Origin: Chitinophaga rhizophila
GTDB taxonomy: Bacteria > Bacteroidota > Bacteroidia > Chitinophagales > Chitinophagaceae
Assembly: GCF_019492185.1 (NCBI RefSeq)
Contig: NZ_JAICCF010000001.1
Coordinates: 2,281,696-2,345,695 of the forward strand
DNA length: 64,000 nucleotides
Direction: 5' to 3'
The notes below the pieces were generated by a model, which saw only the letters and a list, made by a program, of their open reading frames with translations, was not told where the DNA came from and searched no databases. Every line of letters begins with the position of its first letter. Position 1 is the first letter of the stretch. Made by a program: the position numbers and the translations under genes. Shown here piece after piece: positions 28,960 through 39,263 of the stretch.

Positions 28960-29010
28960 CGAATGCTTCTTTGGTAATTTAATTTAATGATTATCTATTA
29001 ATTAATAACA

Positions 29011-29041
29011 AAGCCCGGCTCCTTTTAGGGGAGCCGGGCTT
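29011..29041. terminator. Strong hairpin terminator downstream of the GH92 gene
   Basis: A perfect 12-base stem (29011-29022 with 29030-29041) rich in GC, loop of 7. On the minus strand it is followed by TGTTATTAATT; it ends GH92 transcription about 45 bases past its stop. Confidence 0.8.
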
Positions 29042-29086
29042 GATTTATGCCGCTAAGGGAAGTTTTATCTCTTTAACGCTGGTATC

Positions 29087-31375
29087 TTATTTAAGTTCTT
29101 GTGTGAGGGAGTAAGGCACATTGCCTTCTGCAACACCTCTTGACTTGTTTGGAACTGCATCCATATCGACATTGATGACAGCACCTTTCATCAATTCGTT
29201 GTGATCCAACCAGTTATTACTATAAGGTTTACCATTCAGGGTAACGCCTTTGATGTAACGGTTAGCCTCGTTATTTTTAGGTGCAGAGATCACGACTTTC
29301 TTTCCTGACTCCAGGGTTACAGTTGTCTTCTTGAAAAGTGGTGCCCCAACTACATACTGCTGTGTACCAGGACATACCGGGTAGAAGCCCATAGACGAGA
29401 ACACATACCATGCAGAAGTCTGACCATTGTCTTCATCACCGCAATAGCCATCAGGAGTTGCTGTATACATACGGTTCATTACCTCTCTCAGCCAATATTG
29501 TGCTTTCCACGGCTGACCTGCATAGTTGTACAGGTAGATCATGTGCTGAATAGGCTGGTTACCATGTGCATACTGCCCCATGTTCATAATCTGCATTTCA
29601 CGGATCTCATGGATAGTACCACCGTAGTAACTGTCGTCATATACCGGAGGCATAGAGAATACGGAATCCAGCATAGAAACAAATGTCTCTTTACCACCCA
29701 TCAGATTGATCAGTCCCTGTACATCATGGAATACTGACCAGGTGTAATGCCAGCTATTACCCTCGGTAAATGCATCACCCCATTTAAAAGGATTGAAAGG
29801 TGTCTGGAATTTACCGTCTTTGTTCTTACCACGCATCAGCTTAGTCTCATTATCAAACACATTACGATAATAGCGAGCCTGTTTTGCAAACCTGTCTACT
29901 TCAGCAGCAGGACGGTTCAGCGCCTTTGCCAGCTTATAGATTGTAAAGTCGTCATAAGAATATTCCAATGTACGAGCGGTGTTCTCATTTACATTAACAT
30001 CGTAAGGCACATACCCCAGTTCATTGTAATATTTAACACCTGCACGACCAACGGATGTCAGTGGACCCGCGTTGTCTGCATTTTTCAGCAACGCTTCATA
30101 AGCTACATTAATATCGAAACCTCTGACGCCCTTTAAATAGGCATCAGCTATCAGGGAAGCAGAGTTAGAACCGATCATACAATCGCGGTGACCAGGGCTT
30201 GCCCACTCCGGCAACCATCCACTTTCTTTATAAGCATTCACCATACCTTCCATGATATGCGCATTCATAGACTGGTACATCAGGTTGAAGAACGGGAAGG
30301 TAGCGCGGAATGTATCCCAGAAACCATTGTCTGTGAACATGTAGCCCGGCAATACCTGACCATTGTATGGAGAATAGTGCATTACTGCGCCTTTTGCATC
30401 ATATTCATAGAACTTGCGAGGAAACAGCATTGTACGATAGAGGCAGGAATAGAAAGTGCGGGTTTGCTCGTAAGTGCCACCTTCTACTTTAATACGGCCC
30501 AACTCTTTGTTCCAGGCTGCCTTTGCCTTATCCTTCACCTGATCGAAGTTGCTGCTGCCAATCTCTGACTGCAGGTTTAATTCTGCCTGCTCAGGACTAA
30601 TGAAAGAAGAGGCTACTTTTATGTTTACCTTCTCCCCTTTCGCAGTAGCAAAACCAATTACAGCACCTACGTGTTTATCCTGTGCTTCTGCCTCACCCTG
30701 CTTCAACTCACCGTTCTTGAAGGTAGCAACGTAGGTGAATGGCTTATCAAAAGTCAATACAAAGTAGTTCTTGAAATTAGCAGGTACACCACCACTATTT
30801 TTGGTTGTATACCCCACAATCTTACGTTCAGATTGTAAAACCTTTACATAAGATCCTTTGTCTAATGCATCGAGTACCAGGAATGCGCTATCTGTCTGAG
30901 GATAGGTGAGGCGGATCGCTGCTGCTCTTTCGGTTGGTGTTATCTCGGTGGTTACATTATGGTCAGCCAGATATACACTATAGTAATAGGGCTTAGATAC
31001 TTCCGATTTATGAGAAAACCAGCTTGCTCTGTCGTCTTCCTTAAATTTCACCTTCCCGGTTACAGGCATGATGGCAAACTGTCCATAATCGTTGATCCAA
31101 GGACTAGGCTGGTGAGTTTGCTTGAAACCGCGCAGTTTATCAGAAGCGTAGGTATAAGCCCAGCCATCTCCCATCTTACCTGTCTGCGGCATCCAGAAGT
31201 TCATACCCCATGGTGTGGCAATAGCAGGATAAGTGTTTCCTGTAGAGAGGGAAACTTTAGAATCGGTACCCATCAGTGGGTTCACCCACTCTACCGGATC
31301 GGTTACACTGTTGACGGTCTGTGCCTTTACCCAGCACGACGCCAGCATAAGGGCAGATAAGATAACTCTTTTCAT
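29087..31375 (-). CDS. GH92 alpha-mannosidase, secreted
   Basis: A 762-residue exo-alpha-mannosidase of family GH92, calcium-dependent in characterised members. A signal peptide (MKRVILSALMLASCWVKAQ) precedes the N-terminal beta-sandwich (VNPLMGTDSKVSLSTGNTYPA, TPWGMNFWMPQTG). The (alpha/alpha)6 catalytic part contains GDEDNGQTSAWYVFSSMGFYP, the strongest family marker. It would trim mannose from N-glycans, mannoproteins or yeast mannan in the periplasm. It lies upstream of the amidase pair and not far from susCD, but a terminator separates them. Confidence 0.95.
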   Translation of the reverse strand: MKRVILSALMLASCWVKAQTVNSVTDPVEWVNPLMGTDSKVSLSTGNTYPAIATPWGMNFWMPQTGKMGDGWAYTYASDKLRGFKQTHQPSPWINDYGQFAIMPVTGKVKFKEDDRASWFSHKSEVSKPYYYSVYLADHNVTTEITPTERAAAIRLTYPQTDSAFLVLDALDKGSYVKVLQSERKIVGYTTKNSGGVPANFKNYFVLTFDKPFTYVATFKNGELKQGEAEAQDKHVGAVIGFATAKGEKVNIKVASSFISPEQAELNLQSEIGSSNFDQVKDKAKAAWNKELGRIKVEGGTYEQTRTFYSCLYRTMLFPRKFYEYDAKGAVMHYSPYNGQVLPGYMFTDNGFWDTFRATFPFFNLMYQSMNAHIMEGMVNAYKESGWLPEWASPGHRDCMIGSNSASLIADAYLKGVRGFDINVAYEALLKNADNAGPLTSVGRAGVKYYNELGYVPYDVNVNENTARTLEYSYDDFTIYKLAKALNRPAAEVDRFAKQARYYRNVFDNETKLMRGKNKDGKFQTPFNPFKWGDAFTEGNSWHYTWSVFHDVQGLINLMGGKETFVSMLDSVFSMPPVYDDSYYGGTIHEIREMQIMNMGQYAHGNQPIQHMIYLYNYAGQPWKAQYWLREVMNRMYTATPDGYCGDEDNGQTSAWYVFSSMGFYPVCPGTQQYVVGAPLFKKTTVTLESGKKVVISAPKNNEANRYIKGVTLNGKPYSNNWLDHNELMKGAVINVDMDAVPNKSRGVAEGNVPYSLTQELK

Positions 31376-31725
31376 GTTGAGACTGAATGGAATTTTAGCT
31401 TTTATGTATCTGTAAAAATAGCGTTTCGACTGAAAAGTACTAGTTTATTTTATAAATGGCGATACTATGACCAGTGGCGCGGCTAAAATGTTTTAGCTTT
31501 GTATGAATTATCAGACCGTCTTTATCAAAAACCTAATATGTTTTGTTATGGGAATAAACCTGCCCCCCAACTGTCCAGTCAAACGATAGATTTGAGTTGC
31601 CGGCAGATTAAATAAGACCATGTGAGTGAATAACATACCAGAAATACAGCATCTGCCGTTCTATTACCGTTCGACGCAAATCAGCCTTCATATCAGCATT
31701 ATTCCTGTTCTACATATAAGCTATA
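31376..31725. other. Divergent intergenic region between GH92 and the S41 peptidase
   Basis: 350 bases, AT-rich. A TAGCTTTG element at 31494-31501 fits a Bacteroidota -7 box on the plus strand but has no TTG at the right distance. Nothing else seen. Confidence 0.4.
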
Positions 31726-33297
31726 ATGAACTTTGAACATATGATCAGACATTTTACGATAGCCGCGAAAGTGGCCCTAGTGGGTATTTTCTGCAGTGTG
31801 CTGCTTTATGCCTGCCGTAAGAACGACGCCGGCAAGATCGATAACACCACGCCAACCTCCTCTTCAGTAGTAAGTGACGAAGACTCTCTGAAGTATCTTA
31901 TGTACCGCATCATGCAAGTGACGTACATTAACGGCGGCCGTAATAAGACTACTGACCTGCCTACTTACCTCTGGTACAACCAGGTACCCCAGCTGGACCC
32001 TTCCAGTAACAGCTATACTTCTGCAGAAGATCTGCTACAGGCTATCAAAGGATATGCTGTGACGAACGGTGAATTAATGGACCGCTATAGCTTCCTCGAC
32101 CGTACCGGAGACCTGTCCAATTCCCTGCAGGATGGTCTATCTGAAACCTTTAATAAGGTAAGCGCTACAGGCAATTTCGGAATGGAAGTCAGCTATGCCT
32201 CCGACGGTAATCAGTCATTTCTATATATTGTATATGCTGACAAGAACTCGCCTGCCGGTAAACAAGGACTGACACGGGGCGACGAAATTATCGCTGTCAA
32301 TGGTGATACCAACATCTCCTATGACAACGGCTCCAATGTACAGAAGGTAACCAACGCCATTTACTACGCTCCTTCTGTAACCTTGCGGGTTAAAAAAGCT
32401 GTAACTGGTACTATAGCTAACTACTCCCTGCAGGCCGGAACTTTTAGTATTAACCCAGTATTGTTTGATACTGTATATACAGTAAATAATCAGAAGACAG
32501 GCTATTTTGTACTATATACTTTTACAAATACCTATAATAGCCAAGGCACGGCAACGCTGACCAAAACCAGCCTGGATAGACTCTTTTCCAAATTCAAGGC
32601 CGCAGGTATCACCAACCTGATCGTAGACTTCCGTTACAATGGCGGGGGATCGGTAACGACGGCTGAATACCTGGATAGCGCTATTGCACCTGCATCAGCA
32701 GCAGGCAAAACAATGTACTATTACAAGTACAATGACAAGCTGACGGCCAACATTGATGGAACAGGACTGGAAACCAACGTGCAGTTCCCGTCTGTAACCG
32801 GCGGATTGTCATTGAATAACGTATTCTTCATTACCTCTTCGCAAACAGCATCCGCCAGCGAATTAACGCTGAATAACCTGTTACCTTACATGAATGTGAA
32901 ACTTGTCGGAGATACTACTTACGGTAAGCCCGTAGGATTTATCACGTTTAATATTTCAAAGTATGATAGCACACATACCAAGCAACGCCTTGCCGATCTG
33001 TATGCTATCAACTTTGCTACTGAAAACGCGAACCGCACAGGCGGGTACTATAAAGGTATCGCACCTGACCAGGTGGCCAATGATTATATCAATGTACCTT
33101 GGGGATATCATACTGATGATGATAACCTTGATCGGATTTTTAATTATATCAACACTGGTAGCTTTGCCCGAACCTCCGCTAACGCCAGGGTGCTTACCCA
33201 GACCGCGGCTTCTCAACGTTCGGCTATACAGCATTCCATTACGTCTCCAAGATTTAACGGGATGGTAGACTACCGCAGAAGTAAACAAATCCAGTAA
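31726..33297 (+). CDS. S41-family (C-terminal processing) peptidase, lipoprotein
   Basis: A 523-residue Tsp/CtpA-like serine protease. The N-terminal segment ends in VLLYAC, a lipobox. Start choice is between the ATG at 31726 and that at 31741; both keep the signal. A PDZ-like region (AGKQGLTRGDEIIAVNGD) is followed by the catalytic domain with DFRYNGGGS. The Ser-Lys dyad reads S376 (TASASE) and K401 (TYGKPVG), 25 residues apart as in E. coli Tsp. It probably cleaves C-termini of secreted proteins or acts in envelope quality control. No operon partner is visible. Confidence 0.92.
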   Translation: MNFEHMIRHFTIAAKVALVGIFCSVLLYACRKNDAGKIDNTTPTSSSVVSDEDSLKYLMYRIMQVTYINGGRNKTTDLPTYLWYNQVPQLDPSSNSYTSAEDLLQAIKGYAVTNGELMDRYSFLDRTGDLSNSLQDGLSETFNKVSATGNFGMEVSYASDGNQSFLYIVYADKNSPAGKQGLTRGDEIIAVNGDTNISYDNGSNVQKVTNAIYYAPSVTLRVKKAVTGTIANYSLQAGTFSINPVLFDTVYTVNNQKTGYFVLYTFTNTYNSQGTATLTKTSLDRLFSKFKAAGITNLIVDFRYNGGGSVTTAEYLDSAIAPASAAGKTMYYYKYNDKLTANIDGTGLETNVQFPSVTGGLSLNNVFFITSSQTASASELTLNNLLPYMNVKLVGDTTYGKPVGFITFNISKYDSTHTKQRLADLYAINFATENANRTGGYYKGIAPDQVANDYINVPWGYHTDDDNLDRIFNYINTGSFARTSANARVLTQTAASQRSAIQHSITSPRFNGMVDYRRSKQIQ

Positions 33298-33303
33298 AGA
33301 CTA

Positions 33304-34200
33304 TCAACGATGCTGATCGTAATAATTAGCGACCAGCTCGTAGCCTAACAATAATCTGTCCGCTGACGTGAGCGGGGTGGTCGCTGGTAAACCTGCTGCC
33401 TCTTCCAATTGCGTCGGCGTTCTTATTCCTACTACTGCCGCCCTTACAGCTGGCTCGCCCAGGATATAACACATCGCTGTCTGTGCAGGTGTACGCTTAT
33501 CTTCCGAAAACCTGACAACTGCGTCTGCCATCTTCCTCACGTCTTCTGCACTATAGTTCAGGTAGGCTTCTGCTGGCTTGCCGGCTAATAATCCCTTCGC
33601 CACACTACCCCTTGCCAGTACCCCTACATTGTGCTTATCGAGTAATGGTAACATATCTTCTTCCGGGCGCCTGTCCAGGAGACTATATTGCATCATGACA
33701 CTACTTAAATTAGAACGGTGTACCCACTCCCGGATCACATTAGGCCTGATGGACGAAATACCATAGTAACGGATCTTACCTATATGCTGCAATTGCTCAA
33801 AAGTGGCAACAATATCATCAATAGGGTCTTCAAGCGTACCGCCATGTAACTGATACAGATCTATATAATCTGTACCCAATCTACGCAGGCTCTCATCTAC
33901 CGCTTTCACAATATATTCAGGCGAAGGATTCCAATCCCATCCGCTTCCGTCACTACGCCACTGATTTCCTACTTTAGTTGCAATGATCGCGTCGCCCCTG
34001 CGGTCTTTAAGGGCCTGACCTAATTGCCGTTCATTTTCTCCTTGCTGATACAGATCTGCGGTATCAAAGAAGTTAATTCCTTTATCAAGTGCCTGTCTGA
34101 TTAACTGCTCATTTTCAGTGGCATTATTACCCAGGGACATACATCCAAAAGCGATTTCACTGATATCCAGATTAGAATTGCCTAGTATATTGTAGTTCAT
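33304..34200 (-). CDS. Aldo/keto reductase
   Basis: A 298-residue NAD(P)H-dependent reductase. The catalytic tetrad is complete: D46 and Y51 (NFFDTADLY), K76 (ATKVGNQ) and H119 (YQLHGG). NYSILG-like opening and the cofactor loop GVLARGSVAKGLLAGKP are standard for the YghZ/YajO type. Substrate is unknown. It converges with the S41 peptidase gene, leaving only six bases between stops. Confidence 0.93.
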   Translation of the reverse strand: MNYNILGNSNLDISEIAFGCMSLGNNATENEQLIRQALDKGINFFDTADLYQQGENERQLGQALKDRRGDAIIATKVGNQWRSDGSGWDWNPSPEYIVKAVDESLRRLGTDYIDLYQLHGGTLEDPIDDIVATFEQLQHIGKIRYYGISSIRPNVIREWVHRSNLSSVMMQYSLLDRRPEEDMLPLLDKHNVGVLARGSVAKGLLAGKPAEAYLNYSAEDVRKMADAVVRFSEDKRTPAQTAMCYILGEPAVRAAVVGIRTPTQLEEAAGLPATTPLTSADRLLLGYELVANYYDQHR

Positions 34201-34247
34201 AGAACTAATTTAAGCATTTCCCTCCATCCTGTCTATTGCTAATACAG

Positions 34248-36515
34248 TTACATTTTATCACGGGAAGCAGCCTTTACTACCGCCTCGGAAATAGTATGAA
34301 TATATCCGTTGACTGGCCTGTATAGGTGTTTGATCTGCGTATACCGTTTATTGTTAGCCATTCCTTTTATATGTACATCCCCATCCAGTAACTCTTTATA
34401 CTTCAGCTTAATTACCATATACTGATGCCCGTCATCTCTGAACAATGGATGTGTTGGTGGATATATGTCCCGCCAGGCCTGCTTGTCGGTACCTGCAATT
34501 TCATAGAAACAACTAATACCCTTCCCCTCAATGTAGGGCGCGAAATACCTTACTACAGATAAACTTATCAGCGACTCCCATTTTCTCCAGGGGAACAACA
34601 AGGCCACCTGGTCAACCAGCAGCTCGCCCATGATCCCGTCAGCGGCAGATACCGGAGCAACAAAGACGTAAGCGTCAACATTCTTTGCGTCAAGCCCCTT
34701 CTGTATAGATTGATTGTTCAGCAATGTCTTACTGTCTGAACTTAGCAGCATACGCAGGTGCTGTTCCAGGAATATACTACCTGTTACTTCGTCAGGTAGC
34801 AAAGGAATACCGCCCTTATTACCTCTCAGTACCACTTCTTCATAATATAGCCTGTAGCTGTCTTCCTTACATTTACCCGGGTATAATACATAGGCGGCTG
34901 CAATCTCTTTTGTATATTCATAGCCACTACCCTGCATTTTTCTATTGTAAATCGCTTCCTTATAGTTGCTCATTTGCTCAAGGTCTTCTACTAACGGAAC
35001 ATCCATATTCCCGTACTTCTCTGACTCCCTGAATCTATATTTGGCATCAAACAGATAGGTGAGATATAAATTACGTGGCTGGTCTTTTTTACCGATCCGA
35101 ACAATAATATCCGGCCGTACCAATCCTTCCACTGTGCCTGCATTTGTTTCGTTAAAGTCTGCTGTATACCGCAGTTCCTGATACAATTCCACCACGGTTC
35201 TGTCCTTGCAATTGAAGGTAATTTTCGATTGCATGTCCTTTGGTGGGGAAAGCCGGAAACCGGCATCTTTAATAACCGGCATTTTGGTAATATCAGGCGT
35301 AACACCAGTAATACGCTTCAGCAAATCTGTTATCGCCAGGAAACACCAGATCTGATATAGGTAGGCTATATCCTTCAATTCAATCTTATATAATCCATCC
35401 AGTAACCTGTAGCTTTTTTCTAAAGCCTGCCAGCTCTTAAAAAGGCCCGCATATCCTGCTCTGAGCCTCAACACCTGTGAGGGTAACCTGCGGCCATCAA
35501 ACTTCTTCACAGATTTAAAAATCCGATGCTTCAATACCGGCCGTAGGGCCTCGCCAAAAAACTCAAGCTGAACCTGGTATTGCTTGGATATCCGCTTAAT
35601 ACTATTGTCTTTGACTACTTGCCTGTATATCTGGTCATAATCTGAAAGGATATCCAATAGCATGTATTTCACGAATCTGTTCTCATAATTATCCTCTATA
35701 AGCTGCGTGCCTGATACCTCGAAATACTGGGTAGGATCACCCGCCAGCAAGTCCATTTTATACGCTACCGCCCCTTTGGGCTTCTTTATTTTCCGTGCCT
35801 TTACCGGATGCTTTACGATACCAAAAGTCTTATATGGATCATCAATAATAATTCTCACATTTCTTAGTATAGCACTGTAGAGATTACTGAAAATTGTCCA
35901 CCATACGATGTTGCTTGTATCAATACCTTTCAGCTCAAAATTGTGATAGGTCTTTTTCAGGTAGTCAAGCGCCAGATGAGGGTAAATAATATCTATCTGC
36001 CGCAGCATTGCCGGGAAATGCTGCTTGAAGTTCAGCTTTACCGGAAACACTTCAAACCGGAAAGTGACATGATACGGTATAGTCCTATAGTGATAGTAGA
36101 TGTGCAGCTCATAATAGCCGGGTTCGTCTCTGAAGTTAAGTAATGCTGAAGCATTCCAGGTGTCCACCGCTGTTAATCGCATGTGAAATTGCCGTTCTTC
36201 GCTTTTTAATCTGGTAAAGATATATGGACGTATGACCTCTCCCTTGAAGTCCAGATCAAAATAGTAGCCTGTATTATTGAAAAATACCGGATGTATAGCC
36301 CTGCTTATGTCCGACTGCTTAAATCCGGTCACGTCACTTCTCCAGATAAAAAACTGCTCATACGGGGATGAGAACTGGTAGGAAGTGACAAAGCACTCAG
36401 GCCCATGACATTTTTCTGCAGCATGGTACATCTTTATGAAATCAAGATCATCTGTCCCGTCCTGCAATCGTACATCCAACACAAAATGTTCATGCTCTAT
36501 ATATAGTATCTCCAT
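34248..36515 (-). CDS. McrC-like DUF2357 nuclease of a type IV-like restriction pair
   Basis: A 755-residue protein. The large N-terminal part resembles DUF2357, and the C-terminal part resembles the PD-(D/E)XK nuclease domain of that family; YLTYLFDAKYRF supplies the D-x-K core. It starts three bases after the stop of an McrB-like AAA+ gene, the arrangement of McrB-McrC. Such pairs cut modified or foreign DNA, with the ATPase or GTPase driving the nuclease. The exact target is unknown. The DUF2357 label is from memory of the family's architecture, so confidence is moderate. Confidence 0.72.
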   Translation of the reverse strand: MEILYIEHEHFVLDVRLQDGTDDLDFIKMYHAAEKCHGPECFVTSYQFSSPYEQFFIWRSDVTGFKQSDISRAIHPVFFNNTGYYFDLDFKGEVIRPYIFTRLKSEERQFHMRLTAVDTWNASALLNFRDEPGYYELHIYYHYRTIPYHVTFRFEVFPVKLNFKQHFPAMLRQIDIIYPHLALDYLKKTYHNFELKGIDTSNIVWWTIFSNLYSAILRNVRIIIDDPYKTFGIVKHPVKARKIKKPKGAVAYKMDLLAGDPTQYFEVSGTQLIEDNYENRFVKYMLLDILSDYDQIYRQVVKDNSIKRISKQYQVQLEFFGEALRPVLKHRIFKSVKKFDGRRLPSQVLRLRAGYAGLFKSWQALEKSYRLLDGLYKIELKDIAYLYQIWCFLAITDLLKRITGVTPDITKMPVIKDAGFRLSPPKDMQSKITFNCKDRTVVELYQELRYTADFNETNAGTVEGLVRPDIIVRIGKKDQPRNLYLTYLFDAKYRFRESEKYGNMDVPLVEDLEQMSNYKEAIYNRKMQGSGYEYTKEIAAAYVLYPGKCKEDSYRLYYEEVVLRGNKGGIPLLPDEVTGSIFLEQHLRMLLSSDSKTLLNNQSIQKGLDAKNVDAYVFVAPVSAADGIMGELLVDQVALLFPWRKWESLISLSVVRYFAPYIEGKGISCFYEIAGTDKQAWRDIYPPTHPLFRDDGHQYMVIKLKYKELLDGDVHIKGMANNKRYTQIKHLYRPVNGYIHTISEAVVKAASRDKM

Positions 36516-36518
36516 AAC

Positions 36519-38216
36519 TTACCAGTAATAGGTATGACTTCCGTTTTCAAGCATAGACAGCATGCGTATCAATCTTTTGTTACTTACCGGATAATGCTTT
36601 GTAGCAGCTATCAGTTTATTTAAGAGGGGACGGCAGGCTTCGTCCTCTCCGGATATCCTCACAATTATTCTCATGGAAATAATCTCGTCCAGGCAGGTAT
36701 ATAACCACTCTTCGGGCATATCAGCGACCATTTCACAATGCAGAAAACAGTACACCAGGGTATCATGAGTTACCCGCGTTGATAGCTCAAATGGAGGCTC
36801 ATCCAGGATGGCATACAGTTTTTCCAGTTCTCTGATAATGCGTTCTCCTATACTAGGATTGTCATTATAAGCCTGAACCCTGTCTAACGGAGCAGCTACG
36901 AGCAACCTGGCGTACTTATCGTCCTCACTATACTCCCACTTTTCGGGCGCAGCTGACAAGACGCTTCTCAGCTGCGGCCTCGTCATCTCTACTACCATTG
37001 CCCTGTCCAGCAACCGGATGCTCAGACTTTTCGTTGTCTCATCCATATTCAGGGTGCCTACCACTATCAGATTTGATGGCATGGCGATGCCATTCTCCTT
37101 AAAATGTTGTTGCAGTTTATAGTCTGACTCTACTCTTAACTGTACCCAGAACGTATCGTCTTCTCTGTCATATTGCCTTACATTGGAACCAGTGATAAAC
37201 GGGTCATACGCAATCTTTCCGTTATGTGTTCTTGCCGTTTCCAGTATGCTCAGGTAGTCAGAGAAATAATACTCAATATGGGCCAGGTTCATTTCATCCA
37301 GGCATACGAAAAATGGGACTTGCAGATATTGCCATGCCTTTACTATGAAGCGGAGCAGATCTGTACAATGGTATCTGAGTAATCCCCCCTGCCGGGCCTC
37401 ATATCCCAGCAGGTCATCCGGCTCATGCCAGTCCGGCCTGACGCGGACCATTAGAAAATTACCGGGACTACTTACATTCCTCAATGCCTCATCTGTACAG
37501 GTAAGATAAGCAAGCTTACGTGCTGTCCATGACTTGCCCGTGCCGCTTACACCGCCTAACAGCAGGAAAGGCCTTGTTCTGATAGCCATCAACAGCTTAC
37601 GGTATGTATCATCGAAGGCAATAGGCCGGTTGACTGACTCTTGGCTGTCACTAGAATGAATGGAAGAAGAATTTTGCGCCGGCGACACAAGTTGCAGTTT
37701 TACTTTACTCTGGTTAACTGGTATTTCCAGGTTGGTGACCTCTACGTGGTAACGGTCCAGCTGCTCCCACGCTGGCCCATCTGTAAATATCTGCTGCAGG
37801 TCCTGTATCATTTCAAGCCTGCGGGTATTACCATCATGTTTCACCCATAGGTTGGCAGTTGCATGATGCCGGAAGGCCTTGCGCCATTTCCATTGTTGTG
37901 GGATGGACGCGCGCTGCACGATCGTATATTTTCTGAATACCTCACCAGTCTCGCACGTATATGTCTTTGACAGATAGCTAAATACCGGCTTCATGGTAAC
38001 CGGATCCAACTTTGCCCTTCTTAGAACGCCCGTTGCAATCGCAAATAACCCTATTCCTTCCGCACGGTTGATGAAAAATATATGTTCTCCTGATATGCTG
38101 CCCGAAAGCTGTTCTTCGCTCCAGAATATGAAGTTTCCATCCGGAGACAACATGTTATGGTAATCTGTGTCTCCGTTTCTGATGTCATATACCCGTGCAC
38201 GTTTCATAGCGTGCAA
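36519..38216 (-). CDS. McrB-like AAA+ NTPase of the restriction pair
   Basis: A 565-residue AAA+ protein. The first 200 residues form a target-recognition or adaptor region without a recognised domain. Walker A is GVSGTGKS (residues 222-229) and Walker B FFVCLDEMNLAH. VVGTLNMDETTKSLSIRLLDRA matches the McrB-branch signature and arginine-finger region. It is the upstream partner of the DUF2357 nuclease. It would form rings that load and activate the nuclease. The N-terminus, which should decide what is recognised, is the most informative part to study. Confidence 0.82.
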   Translation of the reverse strand: MHAMKRARVYDIRNGDTDYHNMLSPDGNFIFWSEEQLSGSISGEHIFFINRAEGIGLFAIATGVLRRAKLDPVTMKPVFSYLSKTYTCETGEVFRKYTIVQRASIPQQWKWRKAFRHHATANLWVKHDGNTRRLEMIQDLQQIFTDGPAWEQLDRYHVEVTNLEIPVNQSKVKLQLVSPAQNSSSIHSSDSQESVNRPIAFDDTYRKLLMAIRTRPFLLLGGVSGTGKSWTARKLAYLTCTDEALRNVSSPGNFLMVRVRPDWHEPDDLLGYEARQGGLLRYHCTDLLRFIVKAWQYLQVPFFVCLDEMNLAHIEYYFSDYLSILETARTHNGKIAYDPFITGSNVRQYDREDDTFWVQLRVESDYKLQQHFKENGIAMPSNLIVVGTLNMDETTKSLSIRLLDRAMVVEMTRPQLRSVLSAAPEKWEYSEDDKYARLLVAAPLDRVQAYNDNPSIGERIIRELEKLYAILDEPPFELSTRVTHDTLVYCFLHCEMVADMPEEWLYTCLDEIISMRIIVRISGEDEACRPLLNKLIAATKHYPVSNKRLIRMLSMLENGSHTYYW

Positions 38217-38606
38217 TTTATTTCAAAATAGCATTCAATACACTGTTAATCAATAATTTATCATTGTAATAATTACATTATCAGAATGAGAATCGCACAA
38301 CTTACGGTATATTGATAATCATCCCTAACCAGACACTACTTTATTTACCTTAGTCTGCCATTATTAGAGGCAATATTTAACGCATATAATATCCTCGAAG
38401 AGATTCGCCCAAAGCCAGCACATAGTACTTTAGGCCAGCAGGCAATCACCTTTCCTGCAGGCTGTAAACTGCTCAGAGCTGTATCTCGAAATGATAAGCA
38501 GGTATTCAAAGACAAGGCCGTCGAATCATATAAAATGGACAATTGTCAAAAAAAATCGGCAATTTGCAGTAGCAACCTATTATGACACCCTCGTAACAAG
38601 TCACCG
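38217..38606. other. Divergent region between the McrB-like and GIY-YIG genes
   Basis: 390 bases, strongly AT-rich near 38217-38290, no convincing gene or promoter consensus. It should contain the promoters of both defence transcripts. Confidence 0.4.
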
Positions 38607-39263
38607 ATGGAGCAGGTACAGATCGGAAAGTGTGTTTACATTATCAATACGGGTAAAAACCTCTTTAAAATTGGAAAGACGCAGGACCTTCAAAAAAGGC
38701 TTGCAGCTTATCATACCCACCTGCCTGTTATGTTCAGGGTCATCAGGCAGTATACCGCTGCTAACATGAGTGAACTGGAGGAATGTCTCCATATCGTCTT
38801 TCAGCATAAACGGGTAAAAGGTGAATGGTTTGAACTCAGTAAAGATGATCTGGTGATCTGCGATAATATAGCCCGAAACTATGCCTTGACAGAATTACAC
38901 AAGCAGGCAAGAAAATATGCGGTTATCAGGTATAGTGATAATCCATTACTTCAGGTAATGGAGGCTAACGAAAAATACCTCCAGGACTACTCCCGTGTTG
39001 CCCAGGACATCGAACTGGGACTTAATACAGACGAAATCTTTGAACTTAATGAAGGGCAGGTCAGCAAAGCGGTGATAGAAACGGTACGCCGCCTGCTCAA
39101 GTATCGTACTCCTAACTCCGAGTTTCTCAGTAAATGGCTGCGTATAGTAAATGACCTTGGAGAAGGGTTAAGCGAAAATGCAATCCTTGAAAGATACAAA
39201 GGCCAGATCAGCCGCACCACTATACAGATGATCAAGCGGATTCTGCGCAATCAGCTTTATTAG
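38607..39263 (+). CDS. GIY-YIG/T5orf172-type nuclease-like protein
   Basis: A 218-residue protein. The first 90 residues look like a GIY-YIG-fold domain of the T5orf172/MUG113 type: VYIINTGKNLFKIGKTQDLQKRL, a short helix, then LHIVFQHKRVKGEWFEL. The C-terminal 100 residues hold two related helix-turn-helix-like units, GLNTDEIFELNEGQVSKAVIETVRRLL and GLSENAILERYKGQISRTTIQMIKRIL, which could bind DNA. It is divergent from the McrBC-like pair. Membership in the same defence island is inferred from position. It might instead regulate the island through the repeated HTH-like units. Confidence 0.7.
   Translation: MEQVQIGKCVYIINTGKNLFKIGKTQDLQKRLAAYHTHLPVMFRVIRQYTAANMSELEECLHIVFQHKRVKGEWFELSKDDLVICDNIARNYALTELHKQARKYAVIRYSDNPLLQVMEANEKYLQDYSRVAQDIELGLNTDEIFELNEGQVSKAVIETVRRLLKYRTPNSEFLSKWLRIVNDLGEGLSENAILERYKGQISRTTIQMIKRILRNQLY

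Noticed and set aside
31494..31501. TAGCTTTG as promoter of the S41 peptidase
   Set aside because: No TTG element at 19-23 bases upstream, so it is not supported.
38345..38769. Short frames in the gap before the GIY-YIG gene
   Set aside because: They overlap each other on both strands and show no conserved pattern.
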